Shown one piece after another: positions 29,846 to 41,582 of a stretch of DNA of 63,337 nucleotides (position 1 is its first letter; each line of letters starts with the position of its first letter). The notes below the pieces were generated by a model, which searched no databases, was not told where the DNA came from, and saw only the letters and a program-made list of their open reading frames with translations. The stretch is from Polynucleobacter meluiroseus (GTDB lineage: Bacteria > Pseudomonadota > Gammaproteobacteria > Burkholderiales > Burkholderiaceae), in NCBI GenBank assembly GCA_945947155.1, contig CAMEXM010000002.1, positions 1-63,337 of the forward strand, in the 5' to 3' direction. A program made the translations under genes and the position numbers.

Positions 29846-30913
29846 CTACGCTAAACACCCTTCTAGTCCAGCCATTAGGGTATCTTTGGGTAAATCAATG
29901 CCAATAAAGACCATTCGGGTTTGCTTTGGCTCTGCCCCCCAAAGACCGGCCATATCACTGCCCATCATTTGATGCACCCCCTGAAACACCACTTTTCGGT
30001 TGCTGCCTTTTACGTACAGAACCCCTTTGTAGCGCAGCATCTTCTCACCAAAGACCTCCAAAATACCCCCTAAGAAGTCTTCTAACTTATTGTGGTCAAA
30101 GGGGCGATCGCTTCTGAATACGAATGACTGAATTCGGTCCGTATGGCCATGGTGTCCATGGTGTTGGTGCGCGTCATGGCTGTGATCATGTCCGCAGGTG
30201 GCGTGATCATGGTCGTGACTATGGTCGTGCCCGCAATCATCGTGATTGTGGTCTTCCTGTTCCAAAAAGTGTGGGTCAATGTCTAACTTAGCATTGAGAT
30301 TGAACCCCTTTAGATCGAGGACCTCATTTAGCGGCACTACCCCCTTGGTAATCGCCTTAATTGGCGCGCGGGGATTCATGTGCATCAATCGTGCGCGCAG
30401 GGATGCGACCTCGGCATCGGTTACGAGATCCGTCTTGGTAATAAAAATTTGGTCTGCAAAGCCAACTTGGCGCTGCGCTTCTTCGTGCTCGCTGAGTTGC
30501 TGCTGACCATGCTTGGCATCCACCAACGTAACAATCGCATCGAGCACATAGTGATCCGCTACGTCGTCGTCCATAAAGAAGGTTTGGGCCACTGGACCAG
30601 GATTAGCAACCCCCGTGGTTTCGATCACAACCCGCTCAAACTGAATTTTCTTGTCGCGGCGCTGTTCCCAAAGCTGATTAAGGGCCTCCACTAAATCGCC
30701 ACGAATCGTGCAGCAAATGCAGCCATTGCTCATTTGCACAATTTGTTCTTGGCTTTCTTGGACCAAAATATCGTTATCGATATTCTCTTCCCCAAACTCG
30801 TTTTCAATCACCGCAATTTTTTTGCCGTGTTGCGCCGTCAAGATATGCTTCAAAAGGGTGGTTTTGCCGCTTCCCAGGAAGCCGGTCAGAATGGTGACGG
30901 GAATTAATGCCAT
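29846..30913 (-). CDS. CobW/COG0523 metal-chaperone GTPase
   Basis: G3E-family GTPase (CobW/YjiA/ZigA group), about 355 residues from MALIPVTILTGFLGSGKTT. Walker A is GFLGSGKTT; the metal-binding CxCC motif reads GCICCTIR near residue 65. Between the GTPase and CobW C-terminal domains lies a loop very rich in His and Asp (about 35 residues, coded near 30145-30250). Such proteins allocate Zn or other metals. No Zur-type box was recognised upstream. An upstream start at 30967 is unlikely. Confidence 0.93.
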   Translation of the reverse strand: MALIPVTILTGFLGSGKTTLLKHILTAQHGKKIAVIENEFGEENIDNDILVQESQEQIVQMSNGCICCTIRGDLVEALNQLWEQRRDKKIQFERVVIETTGVANPGPVAQTFFMDDDVADHYVLDAIVTLVDAKHGQQQLSEHEEAQRQVGFADQIFITKTDLVTDAEVASLRARLMHMNPRAPIKAITKGVVPLNEVLDLKGFNLNAKLDIDPHFLEQEDHNHDDCGHDHSHDHDHATCGHDHSHDAHQHHGHHGHTDRIQSFVFRSDRPFDHNKLEDFLGGILEVFGEKMLRYKGVLYVKGSNRKVVFQGVHQMMGSDMAGLWGAEPKQTRMVFIGIDLPKDTLMAGLEGCLA

Positions 30914-31023
30914 GATCGTGTTGCTTTCGCTATGTCGTATGCCGTTGTAAAAGGTTGATTTGCGCAAGTTAATGGTGACTAACCCATCATCTTACCGAGT
31001 TCCGTGAGCCTCTTGACTTAGAT

Positions 31024-32001
31024 TTACTTTACCTGCCCCGCCTTCGCGCGAGGGTGTGCTAAATCATAGGCTTGCGCAAGGTGTTGAAAATCCAAAGCAG
31101 TATAAATTTGGGTGCTGGCAATGCTGGCATGCCCCAGCATTTCCTGAACCGCCCGAAGATCATGGGATGACTGTAGAACGTGGCTAGCAAAGCTATGCCG
31201 CATCATGTGCGGGTGGACATGGGTTGGTAAGCCGGCGCGGATCGCTAAGCTGCGCAAACGTGCCTGAACGGTTCTGGGCGAAAGGCGCCTGTTGCTGCCA
31301 CTCAAAAACAATGCTGGCGAGGCCTGAGCAGGATACAGCTGTTGTCGTACCTCGAGCCATGCCCTAAGGGAGTTCATCGCAGCTGCCCCGACAGGCACGC
31401 TCCTGCGCTTGCCCCCTTTACCTAGGACGGTTACCTCGGCTGAATCCCAATCCAACCAACCCGCAGACTCGTAGGCATGATCCTGACTAGGGGCTGCATC
31501 AATCCCTAAAAGCTCTGATAAGCGCAAGCCCGATGAATACAGCAATTCAATAATGGCGGCGTCGCGGACTGTTTCTAAGCCTGGATTAGCCTTGGCCTCG
31601 ACGATCGCTTGATTGATTAATGCAAGCGCTTGCTCAACTGACAAAGCCTTAGGAAGTGCGCGGGTCCGCTTCGGCGCCTTTACATCGTCTACGGGATTTG
31701 CTTTTAAAGTGGGCTGATTCTGCTTTTGGGATAACCAATCGTACCAACCCCGCCATGCCGATAAAGTACGTGCAATGGTCCTGGGCGATCCTCCTTTGGA
31801 GTGCAAGCGGCCTGCCCAGCGACGAATATGGCCGTTCGTAACTGCAGTCAAATCTAAACTGTCCTCATGGGCAGACTGTTGCAACTTAGATAAGTCGGCT
31901 TGATAGGCCTTAATGGTGTGAGGCGAAAGTTGCCGCAATACATGCAACTCGTGCAAATACGCCTGCACTTGGGGGTGCAGTTCAGCCGAGGGGGGCTTCA
32001 T
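31024..32001 (-). CDS. xerC: Tyrosine recombinase XerC
   Basis: Site-specific recombinase that resolves chromosome dimers at dif with XerD; 325 residues from ATG 32001 (TTG at 32010 is an alternative). N-terminal SAM-like core-binding domain, then the catalytic domain with Arg in YSSGLRLSELLG, Lys in GKGGKRRSVPV, HMMRHSFASH (HxxR) and the nucleophile Tyr in STQIYTALD. Its 5' end overlaps the DUF484 gene; DUF484-xerC is a long-known pairing in proteobacteria. Confidence 0.95.
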   Translation of the reverse strand: MKPPSAELHPQVQAYLHELHVLRQLSPHTIKAYQADLSKLQQSAHEDSLDLTAVTNGHIRRWAGRLHSKGGSPRTIARTLSAWRGWYDWLSQKQNQPTLKANPVDDVKAPKRTRALPKALSVEQALALINQAIVEAKANPGLETVRDAAIIELLYSSGLRLSELLGIDAAPSQDHAYESAGWLDWDSAEVTVLGKGGKRRSVPVGAAAMNSLRAWLEVRQQLYPAQASPALFLSGSNRRLSPRTVQARLRSLAIRAGLPTHVHPHMMRHSFASHVLQSSHDLRAVQEMLGHASIASTQIYTALDFQHLAQAYDLAHPRAKAGQVK

Positions 32002-32641
32002 AGGCACCAACGCGGTCTAAGGCGGCTGCGGTGAGCTGGGCAATCTGCTGCAGATAAAACGCGCCCATATCCACGGTAAAACGAGTGGCGTCGTGACTTG
32101 CTAACAGCAGTACAGCAGGCGGATGGCTCTGCAAGGGCAGCCCAATGGCCACCATGCTTTGCCATGCAGCATCCAATGGAACTGACTGCGACAGCAGATC
32201 GATACTCGATTGGGGTAACTCGGCAAGTGGGCCGCATAAGGGCTTTGTAACCCAAGGGGCATAGACTGCATTAGGACTCAGAATGCGCACGGCATCCACT
32301 TCAAATACCTCCGCAAGACCGGCCGTAACAGCAAGCTCTACATCCGTTTGATTGCTTGCTTTCATTAGCATCATCAACCAGGCCACTAGGCCTTGTTGGG
32401 TTTTATCATTGCGGCTACCAAAATGCAGCATTTCGCCAAGGCGACGATTGAGTTCTGTGTTTTGATTGCGCAATAAAGACATTTGGCGCTCTTGCAAGGA
32501 GATAGCGCGGTCTTCGTGTGGGTGCTTTAAGCGGATCTCATTTAATAGCTCAGCATAGCGCTCAAAAAATCCAGGAGTTGCACGTAGCCATTCGGCCACC
32601 AACGCCTCTTGTTCTGCTTGGGTTGAATCAAGTTCACTCAT
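31982..32641 (-). CDS. DUF484 family protein
   Basis: Protein of 219 residues of the DUF484 family, with a GAF-like fold. N-terminal helix (EWLRATPGFFERYAELLNEI), then the family segment SLQERQMSLLRNQNTELNRRL. Function is unknown; the gene regularly lies next to xerC, as here where they overlap by 20 bp. It begins nine bases after the gatB stop, so it may be transcribed with gatCAB. Confidence 0.9.
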   Translation of the reverse strand: MSELDSTQAEQEALVAEWLRATPGFFERYAELLNEIRLKHPHEDRAISLQERQMSLLRNQNTELNRRLGEMLHFGSRNDKTQQGLVAWLMMLMKASNQTDVELAVTAGLAEVFEVDAVRILSPNAVYAPWVTKPLCGPLAELPQSSIDLLSQSVPLDAAWQSMVAIGLPLQSHPPAVLLLASHDATRFTVDMGAFYLQQIAQLTAAALDRVGAYEAPLG

Positions 32642-32649
32642 GCTTATTC

Positions 32650-34116
32650 CTAGCTCAATTTTTTACGTAGCAACGTATTCACTTGCTGGGGATTTGCCTT
32701 GCCTTGCGATGCTTTCATAACCTGCCCGACCAGCGCATTAAAGGCTTTTTCCTTGCCAGCACGAAACTCGTCAACAAATGCGCTATTGGCCTGCATGACT
32801 TGGTCAATCAAGGCCTCGAGTTCGCCGTTATCGCTAATTTGCTTGAGACCCTTTGACTCGATAATCGAATCCACTGTGCTCTTGAGCTGACCCTCTAAGG
32901 CCTCTTTCCATAAGTCCGCAAAAATATCTTTCGCAATCTTATTGGAGATGGTTCCATCGGCCACACGATTAAGCAGTGGGGCTAAATGCGATGCATTTAA
33001 AGGTGAGTCGGCTGCCGTCATGCCGGCCCGATTTAAGGTCGATGCAAAGTCGCCCGTCATCCAGTTGGTTACTGCCTTTGCCAAGGGCTTACCCAGTATC
33101 AACAGCAACTCTTCGAAGAGCGCTGCTGTAGCGCGATCTTGCGTTAGTAATTCGGCATCATAAAGACTCAAGCCAAATGCACCTTGCCACTGCTGTTTAA
33201 GCTGCGCTGGCAAGGCTGGCATAGTAGAACGAATGGACTCAATCCAGGCCTCATCAATCACGAGTGGCAACAAATCGGGGTCTGGAAAATAGCGGTAATC
33301 TTGCGCGTCTTCTTTGCTGCGCATGCTGCGCGTCTCTTGCTTATCCGGGTCATATAAGCGCGTTTCTTGCACTACCGTTCCGCCATCTTCGATTAACTCA
33401 ATCTGCCGGCGGACTTCGTATTGAATGGCCTCTTCTAAGAAGCGGAATGAGTTCAAGTTTTTAATTTCGCATCGGGTGCCAAAAGCCTGCTGCCCGAGGG
33501 GGCGTACCGATACGTTGGCATCGCACCGAAAGGAACCCTCTTGCATATTGCCATCGCATACCCCAAGCCAGACAACGAGGCTATGCAGGGTTTTTGCATA
33601 CGCCACTGCCTCAGCAGCGCTACGCATGACTGGCTCGGTCACAATTTCCAAAAGTGGTGTACCAGCGCGATTTAAGTCGATGCCACTGGAGGGCTCGCCA
33701 TGGGGGCCAATAAAATCCTCATGCACTGATTTACCAGCGTCTTCTTCTAAATGTGCGCGCGTTAACTCAATTACCTTCGTGGTGTCACCAACTACTATTT
33801 CTAGGTGACCGCCCAAGACGACTGGAATTTCATACTGGCTAATCTGGTAGCCCTTAGGAAGATCAGGGTAAAAGTAATTTTTTCGCGCAAAGATGCTTAC
33901 CGGTGCAATTGCCGCATCGATTGCTAAACCGAATCGAATTGCATGCTCAACTGCTTGGCGATTTAAGACTGGCAGCACACCAGGCAAAGCCAAATCAACA
34001 GGGCATGCTTGGGTGTTGACGTCTGCACCAAACTGCGTGCTTGCGCCACTGAATATTTTGGATTCGGTGCGCAATTGGGTATGCGTCTCCAAACCAATCA
34101 CGACCTCCCACTGCAT
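32650..34116 (-). CDS. gatB: Asp/Glu-tRNA(Asn/Gln) amidotransferase subunit B
   Basis: tRNA-binding and kinase subunit of the GatCAB transamidosome; 488 residues from ATG 34116 ([13 protein letters not shown]). GatB motifs [14 protein letters not shown] and [20 protein letters not shown] [15 protein letters not shown] are present; a C-terminal GatB/YqeY tail completes it. The start overlaps the gatA stop by one base (TAATG). Presence of GatCAB means Gln-tRNA or Asn-tRNA is made indirectly. Confidence 0.97.
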   Translation of the reverse strand: MQWEVVIGLETHTQLRTESKIFSGASTQFGADVNTQACPVDLALPGVLPVLNRQAVEHAIRFGLAIDAAIAPVSIFARKNYFYPDLPKGYQISQYEIPVVLGGHLEIVVGDTTKVIELTRAHLEEDAGKSVHEDFIGPHGEPSSGIDLNRAGTPLLEIVTEPVMRSAAEAVAYAKTLHSLVVWLGVCDGNMQEGSFRCDANVSVRPLGQQAFGTRCEIKNLNSFRFLEEAIQYEVRRQIELIEDGGTVVQETRLYDPDKQETRSMRSKEDAQDYRYFPDPDLLPLVIDEAWIESIRSTMPALPAQLKQQWQGAFGLSLYDAELLTQDRATAALFEELLLILGKPLAKAVTNWMTGDFASTLNRAGMTAADSPLNASHLAPLLNRVADGTISNKIAKDIFADLWKEALEGQLKSTVDSIIESKGLKQISDNGELEALIDQVMQANSAFVDEFRAGKEKAFNALVGQVMKASQGKANPQQVNTLLRKKLS

Positions 34117-35624
34117 TACAGCACCTCGCTGGGTTGGCGCAGGTGCCAATCGGTGGCCTGCTGAAACTGATGCGCTACTTGCAAGAGGCGCGCCTCTGAA
34201 AAATAATTTCCGATGAGCTGCATGCCAATCGGCAAGCCTTGACTAAACCCACACGGCACGCTCATCGCTGGCAAGCCGGCCAAGTTGGTGGACAAGGTAT
34301 AAATATCAGCCAGGTACATTTGCAGCGGATCGTTTGATTTTTCACCAAACTTCCAAGCAACGTCTGGCGTGACGGGGCCCAGAATAAGGTCGCACTGCCC
34401 AAACGCGGTTTGAAAGTCAGCAGCGATAATGCGGCGAATGCGCTGGGCCTGTAAGTAATAAGCGTCGTAGTAACCATGCGACAAAACATAACTGCCAATT
34501 AAGATGCGGCGCTTGACTTCAGATCCAAACCCTTCGGTCCGTGATTTTTTATACATCTCGGATAAATCACGGTATTCATTTGTTCGATGGCCATAGCGAA
34601 CGCCATCAAAACGACTTAAATTACTCGATGCCTCGGCTGGTGCAAGCACGTAATAAACCGGAATCGAGAGTTTTGTTTTAGGTAGAGTAACTTCAACCAA
34701 GGTCGCGCCTAGGGCCTGCAATTGGTTTGCACCCTCGCGCACGGACTTTGCAACCTTGTCCGCCAAGCCTTCTGAGAAGAATTCAATTGGCAAGCCCACG
34801 CGCAATCCAGCTAAAGGCTTTGCTGCGGCACCGGTATCCCATACTGCATTCAGGTACCGACCATAGTCTTCGCCCGAATCGGCCAAGGATGTTGAATCCC
34901 GTGGATCATGGTGGGACATCGCACTAAGTAATAGAGCGCAGTCTTCGGCGGTTTTACCAATCGGGCCCGCCTGGTCCAAGGATGATGCGTAGGCAATCAT
35001 GCCGTAACGGGACACCCGCCCGTAACTGGGCTTAATCCCGGTAAGACCACACAGGGCCGCCGGCTGCCTGATCGAGCCGCCGGTATCGGTACCCGTTGCA
35101 ATCGGAGCTAAACCAGCCGCGACAGCGGCGGCAGAGCCGCCGGATGAGCCGCCGGCCACACACGCTGGGTTCCATGGATTCAGAACCGGACCAAAGGCTG
35201 AATTTTCATTGGAGGAGCCCATCGCAAACTCATCCATATTGGCTTTACCTAAACAAACCATGCCAGCGCCGCCTGGATTATGTTCACTGGGCATACCCAA
35301 TCGCTCAACTACCGCCGCATCAAAGGGGCTTTGGTAGCCGAGTAGCATCTTGGAGGCGGCAGTTGACTTCCACCCACGCGTGACAAAGACATCCTTATGG
35401 GCCAAGGGGATACCGGTTAACTTGCCGGCCTTGCCGGCAGCCCGAATGCGGTCGGCGCTTGCAGCCTGTTCCATCGTTAAATCCGGGTTGACGTCCAAAA
35501 AGGCATTCCAACGCCCGCCGGCCTGTATGCGAGCGAGGAAATGGCTCGCCAGCTCAGCACTTGAGACCGCTTTGGCTTCAAGTGCCTTTGCCAGCATCGC
35601 TACCGAAGACAGATGCCAGCTCAT
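34116..35624 (-). CDS. gatA: Asp/Glu-tRNA(Asn/Gln) amidotransferase subunit A
   Basis: Amidase subunit that releases ammonia from glutamine for GatB; 502 residues. The Ser-cisSer-Lys triad is seen in LAHKDVF (Lys), [14 protein letters not shown] and [13 protein letters not shown]. It overlaps gatC by 4 bp and gatB by 1 bp, so all three subunits are coupled. Confidence 0.97.
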   Translation of the reverse strand: MSWHLSSVAMLAKALEAKAVSSAELASHFLARIQAGGRWNAFLDVNPDLTMEQAASADRIRAAGKAGKLTGIPLAHKDVFVTRGWKSTAASKMLLGYQSPFDAAVVERLGMPSEHNPGGAGMVCLGKANMDEFAMGSSNENSAFGPVLNPWNPACVAGGSSGGSAAAVAAGLAPIATGTDTGGSIRQPAALCGLTGIKPSYGRVSRYGMIAYASSLDQAGPIGKTAEDCALLLSAMSHHDPRDSTSLADSGEDYGRYLNAVWDTGAAAKPLAGLRVGLPIEFFSEGLADKVAKSVREGANQLQALGATLVEVTLPKTKLSIPVYYVLAPAEASSNLSRFDGVRYGHRTNEYRDLSEMYKKSRTEGFGSEVKRRILIGSYVLSHGYYDAYYLQAQRIRRIIAADFQTAFGQCDLILGPVTPDVAWKFGEKSNDPLQMYLADIYTLSTNLAGLPAMSVPCGFSQGLPIGMQLIGNYFSEARLLQVAHQFQQATDWHLRQPSEVL

Positions 35625-35914
35625 TCAATCACCCTCGGCACCAAAAAATAGCCATCTTGCTGGGCCGGGGCAGACTGCATATTCTGCTCTCGGTTATTCG
35701 GCTCGGTAACTTGGTCCGGGCGCAGTGGCTGTGCCAAATCGCGCAAAAACAGAATCGGGTGCGCTAAAGGGGTGAAATTGCTGGTGTCGACAGCCTGCAT
35801 CTCCTCCACTAAGGAAAAAATGGCCTGCAACTGGGGCAAGACAAGCTCTGCTTCTGCTTGGCTTAACTCCAGGCGGGAGAGGTGCGCTATACGCTGAACA
35901 TCGTCAAGTTTCAT
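35621..35914 (-). CDS. gatC: Asp/Glu-tRNA(Asn/Gln) amidotransferase subunit C
   Basis: Small subunit (97 residues) that wraps GatA and GatB together. It begins [17 protein letters not shown], the usual GatC start, and ends VPRVIE. First gene of gatCAB and divergent from mreB with 61 bases between starts; the two promoters must share this gap. Confidence 0.95.
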   Translation of the reverse strand: MKLDDVQRIAHLSRLELSQAEAELVLPQLQAIFSLVEEMQAVDTSNFTPLAHPILFLRDLAQPLRPDQVTEPNNREQNMQSAPAQQDGYFLVPRVIE

Positions 35915-35931
35915 GAGGCGCTAGGGTATCA

Positions 35932-37019
<1,088 letters not shown>

Positions 37020-37042
37020 GTCGACCTTAGTCAGATAAGGTC

Positions 37043-37954
37043 TTGCAACACAGCGCCCCACCCCTTTTTAAACAGGGCATACCCGCCCTGGTCAAGCTCA
37101 TTGTGTGCCTGTCCATCAGTGCTGCCTTGATGTTGATTGATTTCCGGTTTAAGGCAATTGATCTCGTGCGTGATTCCATCAATCTGGGCTTGCGTCCATT
37201 GGAGTATGTCATGCAGTTACCACGCAATCTACTCACTGCAAGCGATACCTACTTCACTACACGATCTACCTTGGCCATTGAGAATAACGAGTTAAAGCAA
37301 CGGCAGATGCAGCTGACGCTACTTGCGAATCAGTCTGAATTATTGCGTGTAGAAAACCAAAACTTACGTCAACTTTTAAACCTCCAAAAAGAAGTTACTT
37401 ACGAAACCATTCCAGTTGAAATCCTCTACAACCCAAGCAATCCAATTTCACAGCGGGTGGTGATTGATCGCGGGGCGGAAGATGGTTTGAAGCTGGGCAA
37501 TCCGATTGCTAGCGACTCGGGCATTCTAGGTCAGGTTGTACGCCTGTATGCTGGCTCTGCAGAAGTTTCTTTGCTGGAAGACAGGGATTTTGCTGTACCC
37601 GTCCAGGTTGCGCGTAATGGCCTACGTGCGGCCGTGTTTGGCACCGGACGCGGAAATTTACTAGAGTTGCGCTACCTACCGGTTGCAAGCGACCTAGAAG
37701 TAGGCGACGTATTGTTGACATCCGGAATAGATGGAACCTACCCACCGGGTTTTGCCGTTGCCATGATTACGCGGATCGAACGCAATATTGATAAAAATAC
37801 GGCAAATGTCTTTTGTGCTCCGGTAGCAAGAATTAATGCACACCGTCAGGCACTGGCTCTTTTGTATGACCCCCAATGGGATGCTAAACCCAGCACAGGT
37901 GATTCAGAAAATGCGCCAGGTCGACGTAAAACGCGAACACGGGGTATGCCATGA
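37043..37954 (+). CDS. mreC: Rod shape-determining protein MreC
   Basis: Periplasmic scaffold of the elongasome; 303 residues with an N-terminal transmembrane helix (LIVCLSISAALMLIDFRF), a coiled coil (ENNELKQRQMQLTLL) and the two beta-barrel domains. The only start giving the family N-terminus is TTG 37043, two bases after AAGG. An in-frame TAG at 37028 excludes anything earlier. A basic tail ends the protein. Its stop overlaps mreD by ATGA. Confidence 0.93.
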   Translation: MQHSAPPLFKQGIPALVKLIVCLSISAALMLIDFRFKAIDLVRDSINLGLRPLEYVMQLPRNLLTASDTYFTTRSTLAIENNELKQRQMQLTLLANQSELLRVENQNLRQLLNLQKEVTYETIPVEILYNPSNPISQRVVIDRGAEDGLKLGNPIASDSGILGQVVRLYAGSAEVSLLEDRDFAVPVQVARNGLRAAVFGTGRGNLLELRYLPVASDLEVGDVLLTSGIDGTYPPGFAVAMITRIERNIDKNTANVFCAPVARINAHRQALALLYDPQWDAKPSTGDSENAPGRRKTRTRGMP

Positions 37955-38475
37955 TTGATTTTCAAAGCGGCTATATTCTGCGACCGGTCAATCCGGCCTT
38001 TATCTTCGTCAGCTTATTTTGCGCCCTACTACTCAATCTATTGCCCTTGGGTAATCACGCTTGGGTTCCAGATTGGCTGATTATTTGCATTGTATTTTGG
38101 AACATCCACCAGCACCGCTATGTTGGCGTAGTCTGGGCGTCACTTCTTGGACTGGTGATGGATGTTCATAACTCTGACTTACTAGGATTGCATGCCTTCA
38201 GTTATGCCTTGGTTGCCTATCTTGCTGTTGCATGGCATCGCCGTATTAGTTCACTTCAAATTTATGCTCAGGCCCTGCATGTATTGCCTATTTTTATGTT
38301 GGTTTCTGTTTTTCCAGTATTGGTCCATTGGCTTTTAACAGAATCAATGTATTGGTGGGGTCTAGCGGGTGTTCTACAAGGCATCATTGAGGCCGCATTG
38401 TGGCCTGTGGCAACGAAAATTTTACTTGCTCCACAGCGACGTCCGATTGACGTGGATCACAATCGCCCACTCTAG
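37951..38475 (+). CDS. mreD: Rod shape-determining protein MreD
   Basis: Integral membrane elongasome protein, 174 residues with about five or six hydrophobic helices. N-terminal RPVNPAFIFVSLFCALLLNLLP and GLVMDVHNSDLLGLHAFSY match MreD. It is translationally coupled to mreC by ATGA and followed 17 bases later by mrdA. Confidence 0.94.
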   Translation: MIDFQSGYILRPVNPAFIFVSLFCALLLNLLPLGNHAWVPDWLIICIVFWNIHQHRYVGVVWASLLGLVMDVHNSDLLGLHAFSYALVAYLAVAWHRRISSLQIYAQALHVLPIFMLVSVFPVLVHWLLTESMYWWGLAGVLQGIIEAALWPVATKILLAPQRRPIDVDHNRPL

Positions 38476-38492
38476 TCTCTGGGCTACCTGCA

Positions 38493-40403
38493 ATGTCATC
38501 ATTCAAAAAATCAGATCTATCCTCTTTTCAGGCTCGCACGCGAATTGCCGTCATTTTTGTCACCGTTTGTTTTGCCATTTTATTAAGTCGGCTGGTCTGG
38601 CTCCAACTCATTAGTCATAGCAAATATTCCACCTTGGCCGAGAATAATCGCATTGCGATTGTTCCTGCACCGGCGATGCGGGGCCTGCTGATTGACCGTA
38701 ACGGCATTGTGATTGGGCGAAATTATTCTGCCCTGACCTTAGATGTCAACGTCAGTGAAATTTCAGGCAGCGTAGACATGCTGATTGATGATCTTGCGGA
38801 AATAATATCCATCAGCCCGCGCGATCGCCGTAACTTTAAGCGCTCCCTAGAAGACGCTCGCAATATGGGAACCTTCCCATTGCGGTCGATGCTGACTGAA
38901 ATTGAGACGGCACGCTTTATGGCAAACCGATATCGCTTTCCTGGGGTTGAGATCCGTTCACGTAATTTTCGGGAGTACCCTTACAACGAACTTGGCTCGC
39001 ATATGATTGGGTATATCGGGCGCGTATCCCAAAAAGACAAAGAGCGGATGCAATCAGAAATTAGCAATGCGACCGAAGCCGATGATACGAGTGGATTAAA
39101 AAATGCATTTTTGCCCGGTATTCAATACGTTGGAAAGATTGGTATTGAACAAAGTTATGAGCATGTTCTGCGCGGAGTGCCCGGCTATGATCAAGTAGAA
39201 ATCACTGCTGGGGGTAGGCCGATTCGAACGCTCTCCAGCTTCCCCTCAACGCCAGGGAAAAATATCATCCTATCCGTTGATATTAAGTTGCAATACTTGG
39301 TAGAACAGTTGTACGGTAATTTCCGCGGCGCTTTTGTTGCAATCGAACCCTCTACTGGTGATGTGCTGGCATTTGTCTCTAAGCCCAATTTCAATCCGAA
39401 TGATTTTGTAGAAGGAATTGATGCCGTAACCTGGAAAGAGCTGAATGAATCCAAAAGCAAGCCGCTCTATAACCGACCGCTTAAGGGCCTCTATCCGCCG
39501 GCCTCTACTTACAAACCCTTTATGGCATTGGCCGCCCTTGAGTTAGGCATTAGAACGCCTTCTCAGGCGATTGCAGACCCTGGATTCTTTACCTTAGGCA
39601 CGCATACCTTCCGCGATGACAAAAAGGGTGGGCATGGCATGGTGGACATGGAGAAATCCATTGTGGAGTCGTGCGATACCTACTACTACCTGCTGGCGAG
39701 GGAAATGGGCGTCAACATGATGCATGATTTCATGCAACCGCTGGGCTTTGGCCAGAAAACAGGAATTGATCTTGAGGGCGAAGCCGCTGGAATTTTGCCA
39801 TCTACGGAATGGAAGAAAAAATTCTTTAAGAAACCAGAGCAACAAAAGTGGTTTGAGGGTGAAACGATTTCACTGGGTATTGGGCAGGGCTACAACTCCT
39901 TTACCATTTTGCAACTGGTGCATGCCTTAGCAAACGTGGTCAATGAAGGCGTAGTGATGAAACCGCATTTAGTGAAAGCAGTAGAGGATCCGTTTACGCG
40001 CCAACAAAAACTAACCACCCCAAAAGAAAGTTATCGCCTCAACTTTAAGCCAGAAAATATTGAAGTAATTAAGAAATCAATGGTTGCCGTAAACCAAGTC
40101 GGTACCTCCGCAAGGTCATTTAAAGATGCGCCGTATACCAATGCAGGAAAAACAGGTACATCGCAAGTCTTTAGCCTGAATGCCAAAGAATATAACCACG
40201 CAACTACCCCAGAATTTTTGCGTGACCACGCCCTTTTTGTTGCATTTGCGCCCGCAGAAAAGCCTACCATTGTGATTGCCTTGATTGTGGAGAATGCCGG
40301 CTTTGGTGCGCAGTATGCCGCGCCGATTGCGCGTAAAGCACTTGACTTTTACATCAGTGGCAAATGGCCTAAGGAGATTCCGGAATGGAAAAGGGCGCCA
40401 TAA
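38493..40403 (+). CDS. mrdA: Peptidoglycan D,D-transpeptidase PBP2
   Basis: Elongation-specific class B penicillin-binding protein, 636 residues. N-terminal membrane anchor (IAVIFVTVCFAILLSRLVWLQ), dimerisation domain and the transpeptidase domain with the SxxK motif STYK (nucleophile Ser at about residue 338), SCD and KTGTSQ. It overlaps rodA by 19 bp, fitting the fixed PBP2-RodA synthase pair. Confidence 0.96.
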   Translation: MSSFKKSDLSSFQARTRIAVIFVTVCFAILLSRLVWLQLISHSKYSTLAENNRIAIVPAPAMRGLLIDRNGIVIGRNYSALTLDVNVSEISGSVDMLIDDLAEIISISPRDRRNFKRSLEDARNMGTFPLRSMLTEIETARFMANRYRFPGVEIRSRNFREYPYNELGSHMIGYIGRVSQKDKERMQSEISNATEADDTSGLKNAFLPGIQYVGKIGIEQSYEHVLRGVPGYDQVEITAGGRPIRTLSSFPSTPGKNIILSVDIKLQYLVEQLYGNFRGAFVAIEPSTGDVLAFVSKPNFNPNDFVEGIDAVTWKELNESKSKPLYNRPLKGLYPPASTYKPFMALAALELGIRTPSQAIADPGFFTLGTHTFRDDKKGGHGMVDMEKSIVESCDTYYYLLAREMGVNMMHDFMQPLGFGQKTGIDLEGEAAGILPSTEWKKKFFKKPEQQKWFEGETISLGIGQGYNSFTILQLVHALANVVNEGVVMKPHLVKAVEDPFTRQQKLTTPKESYRLNFKPENIEVIKKSMVAVNQVGTSARSFKDAPYTNAGKTGTSQVFSLNAKEYNHATTPEFLRDHALFVAFAPAEKPTIVIALIVENAGFGAQYAAPIARKALDFYISGKWPKEIPEWKRAP

Positions 40404-41527
40404 AAAAACGCATCTACCAATTTTTTTCTGGGCTTGATCCGCAGCTCGGACTCATTTTTTTAGGTATCGCTGTTTTGAGTTCGATTACGTTTCTATCGGC
40501 AAGTCAAAATACACCTGTACAACTTAGCGATCAATTACGAAATCTCATTCTAGCTTTTTTAGTAATGTGGGTTGTTTCTTATATTCCGCCAAAGTGGCTT
40601 GAAACCGCAGCCGTTTGGGTTTATGTCATTGGAGTTGTATTACTCATTGCAGTTGCTATTTTTGGTCTAGTCAAAAAAGGAGCGCGGCGCTGGGTCAATG
40701 TGGGTATCGTAATTCAACCATCTGAGCTGATGAAGATTGCGATGCCGCTCATGTTGGCATGGTACTTCCAACGACGTGAAGGCATTCAGAACGGCTGGGA
40801 CTATTTAGTTGCCGCTGTTATTCTTGCCATCCCCGTCCTTCTGATTGCCCGCCAACCCGACCTGGGTACAGCCTTGCTGGTTTTTGCTGCCGGTCTCTAT
40901 GTGATCATTTTTGCAGGCCTGCCATGGCGCTGGATCTTGCCTGTGATTGGTATTTTTGGGGTTGGAATATTGCTGCTGATTATTTTCCGTGGCAGTATTT
41001 GTGCCAGCGATATCACTTGGCCGCTCTTACACGGCTATCAAAAAAACCGGATATGTACTTTGCTGGACCCCTCCTCCGATCCCTTAGGCAAAGGATTTCA
41101 TACGATTCAATCCGCAATTGCAATTGGTTCTGGTGGTTTTTTTGGAAAAGGCTGGGGCCAAGGTACGCAATCCCACCTCGAATTTATTCCAGAGAAGCAT
41201 ACGGATTTCGTTTTTGCCGTTTATTCCGAAGAATTTGGATTTCTAGGTAACCTTTTATTGCTCGGCCTGTTCTTTGCTTTAGTTAGGCGTGGACTTGCAA
41301 TCTCTGCTGGAGCGCCCACCATGTTTACCCGATTATTAGGCGGCGCAATCACCATGATTTTTTTCACTTATGCCTTTGTCAATATTGGCATGGTGAGCGG
41401 CATCCTGCCAGTCGTAGGTGTGCCATTGCCACTCATGACCTATGGCGGCACTGCGCTCGTTACTTTAGGATTTGGAGCCGGTATTTTGATGAGCATTCAC
41501 CGTCATCGACGACTGGTTCAAAGCTAA
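40385..41527 (+). CDS. rodA: Rod shape-determining glycosyltransferase RodA (SEDS)
   Basis: SEDS-family peptidoglycan polymerase, 380 residues and about ten helices. GARRWVNVGIVIQPSELMK, RQPDLGTALLVFAAG and the C-terminal VPLPLMTYGGTALVTLG are hallmark SEDS motifs, and the catalytic-type Asp lies in the large loop EKHTDFVFAVYSEE. Last gene of the mre operon; a strong terminator follows 14 bases after its stop. Confidence 0.96.
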   Translation: MEKGAIKKRIYQFFSGLDPQLGLIFLGIAVLSSITFLSASQNTPVQLSDQLRNLILAFLVMWVVSYIPPKWLETAAVWVYVIGVVLLIAVAIFGLVKKGARRWVNVGIVIQPSELMKIAMPLMLAWYFQRREGIQNGWDYLVAAVILAIPVLLIARQPDLGTALLVFAAGLYVIIFAGLPWRWILPVIGIFGVGILLLIIFRGSICASDITWPLLHGYQKNRICTLLDPSSDPLGKGFHTIQSAIAIGSGGFFGKGWGQGTQSHLEFIPEKHTDFVFAVYSEEFGFLGNLLLLGLFFALVRRGLAISAGAPTMFTRLLGGAITMIFFTYAFVNIGMVSGILPVVGVPLPLMTYGGTALVTLGFGAGILMSIHRHRRLVQS

Positions 41528-41540
41528 ATTACCTCAATAA

Positions 41541-41565
41541 AAAAGCCCGGCAGAACCGGGCTTTT
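41541..41565. terminator. Bidirectional terminator between rodA and hupB
   Basis: AAAAGCCCGG-CAGAA-CCGGGCTTTT: a perfect 10-bp stem with A and T tracts on either side, so it can end both the rod operon (plus) and hupB (minus), which converge here. Confidence 0.9.
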
Positions 41566-41582
41566 GTTTCAGCTTACGCGGA

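Noticed and set aside
30082..30279. Met/Thr-rich frame over the His-rich part of the CobW-type gene
   Set aside because: It is the His/Asp loop of the GTPase gene read in another frame on the same strand.
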